Source: Deltaproteobacteria bacterium
GTDB lineage: Bacteria; Desulfobacterota; Deferrimicrobia; Deferrimicrobiales; Deferrimicrobiaceae
Direction: 5' to 3'
NCBI GenBank assembly: GCA_025357175.1
Contig: JANXPS010000177.1
Location: forward strand, 1-5,602
Length of the DNA stretch: 5,602 nucleotides
In this document: in pieces, positions 5,225 to 5,602 of the stretch
How positions within the stretch are numbered: position 1 is the first letter of the stretch
How the letters are laid out: every line of letters starts with the position of its first letter
The notes under the pieces: generated by a model
Seen by the model: the letters and a program-made list of their open reading frames with translations, nothing else
Told to the model about the DNA's origin: nothing
Databases searched by the model: none
Program-made: the position numbers and the translations under genes

Positions 5225-5242
5225 ATGGATCGCGGAATGCAA
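5215..5242 (-). promoter_or_regulatory. Candidate sigma-70-like promoter for a leaderless transcript
   Basis: On the minus strand TTGCAT (complement of 5237-5242) lies 16 bp before TATCAT (complement of 5215-5220), which matches TATAAT at five of six bases. The A of the start ATG is the seventh base after the -10, where transcription normally begins, so the mRNA would start at or next to the initiation codon. Confidence 0.45.
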
Positions 5243-5278
5243 AGCAGTATATGTTGCGGGGATTTCCCCTGTGCACGA

Positions 5279-5326
5279 TGGTGCCCTGAGCGGGACTCCC
5301 CTCCGCTTCGCAGACTTCCTGTCTGC
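5279..5326 (-). repeat. Degenerate tRNA-3'-end-like segment followed by a small hairpin
   Basis: TGGTGCC, five different bases, then CGGGACTC at 5279-5298 match the start of the tRNA-Leu fragments with identical spacing (15 of 20 bases). The following CCGC also aligns. The T-loop sequence is lost. Adjacent GCAGAC-TTCCT-GTCTGC (5310-5326) is a perfect 6-bp hairpin. This may be an older, decayed att copy or the tail of another tRNA. The rest of 5243-5400 shows no gene I can support. Confidence 0.3.
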
Positions 5327-5405
5327 TCTCTCCGGGCCGGGTCGATCGCCTGCCGCCCGCATCCATGCGCGCTCATCCTCGCTATCCGCTCGGCGGCGAT
5401 CTCCC

Positions 5406-5510
5406 TTCGAGTCCCGCCTTCGGCTTGAGTTGAAACTGAAAAAGGCCCCCCGGATGAGGAACCCGGGGGGCCTTACTGATTTCAACATGGTGCCGAAGGC
5501 GGGACTCGAA
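5406..5510. repeat. Nested inverted repeat around terminator 3 with tail-to-tail tRNA ends
   Basis: TTCGAGTCCCGCCTTCGGC at 5406-5424 (plus strand) is an exact 19-bp reverse complement of 5492-5510 inside tRNA fragment copy 3. GTTGAAA (5429-5435) pairs with TTTCAAC (5480-5486), and the terminator stem (5442-5474) lies at the centre. The whole segment from about 5388 aligns with 66-213 at copy 1, so it is a repeat unit of roughly 150 bp. Confidence 0.75.
5442..5474 (-). terminator. Rho-independent terminator behind tRNA-Leu fragment copy 3
   Basis: A perfect 12-bp stem, AAGGCCCCCCGG (5442-5453) with its complement at 5463-5474, has a 9-base loop and is followed on the minus strand by TTTTTC (counting the stem-end T residues). 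It starts 13 bp past the CCA end of the fragment, at the same place as terminators 1 and 2 relative to their copies. Confidence 0.8.
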
Positions 5511-5540
5511 CCCGCACGGATCGCTCCACCACCCCCTCAA
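5488..5540 (-). repeat. tRNA-Leu(GAG) 3'-half fragment, copy 3 (att-like direct repeat)
   Basis: It is identical over 53 bp to copy 1: anticodon loop with GAG, variable arm, intact T-arm, acceptor 3' strand and CCA. The matching 5' half of the tRNA does not follow at 5541-5602, which instead holds AT-rich sequence like that after copy 2. The intact tRNA gene, if present, lies further right or elsewhere. Confidence 0.85.
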
Positions 5541-5602
5541 TGCCGTGGGAAATAATAGTTGAGATTCATATAATGCCTATATATCAGACATGTATGGCTT
5601 TT
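5541..5602. other. Start of a further AT-rich module end, related to 3128-3180
   Basis: TGCCGTGG, AAATAATAGTT and ATTCATA are shared, in the same order and spacing, with the segment right of copy 2. By analogy a third module probably continues past the window edge. No gene is visible. Confidence 0.5.

Larger units (their letters stand above)
3128..5540. mobile_element. Module B: att-bounded island with nucleotidyltransferase-ORF-vapBC operon
   Basis: This is the DNA between tRNA-Leu fragments 2 and 3. All four genes lie on the minus strand, running toward fragment 2. It has the same order as module A: fragment, AT-rich end, phased repeats, toxin 3' end. No recombinase is encoded. Confidence 0.5.

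Overview
The window looks like a piece of a bacterial accessory region downstream of a tRNA-Leu(GAG) gene whose intact copy lies outside it, probably to the right. The genes are GC-rich and the junctions between modules are AT-rich. The gene families (AbiE, VapBC, a GSU2403-type nucleotidyltransferase, UppP) are common in Desulfobacterota/Geobacter-like and other environmental Gram-negative bacteria. The sequence alone does not fix the taxon, so I hold that placement weakly.

The layout is set by three copies of the 3' half of tRNA-Leu(GAG), all on the minus strand (161-213, 3074-3127, 5488-5540). Each breaks at the anticodon loop. Each is followed on the minus strand by a rho-independent terminator with its own stem sequence (119-148, 3030-3062, 5442-5474). 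This is the footprint of repeated site-specific integration at one tRNA gene. The copies bound two complete modules. No integrase is visible in either.

Left of copy 1 (1-111) is the C-terminal tail of a gene that reads into the repeat and stops. Module A (214-3127) carries abiEi-abiEii, a type IV toxin-antitoxin/abortive-infection pair on the minus strand, and a divergent uppP-like undecaprenyl-diphosphatase gene with an intact body but no usable native start. Module B (3128-5540) carries four same-strand genes: a GSU2403-family nucleotidyltransferase-fold protein, a short unknown ORF, and vapB-vapC. To the right of copy 3 only the first 62 bases of a further module are seen, and they resemble the start of module B.

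The two modules share a plan. The tRNA fragment is followed by about 150-160 bp without genes, which ends in short tandem direct repeats of 10-11 bp period. The 3' end of a toxin gene comes next, and the toxin operon reads toward the fragment. Both modules hold a nucleotidyltransferase-fold protein and a toxin-antitoxin pair, so each looks like a small addictive or defensive cassette. Control sites are visible at the nucleotidyltransferase start (a 12-bp-arm palindrome overlapping a promoter and a probably leaderless ATG) and upstream of vapB (a 7-bp-arm palindrome).
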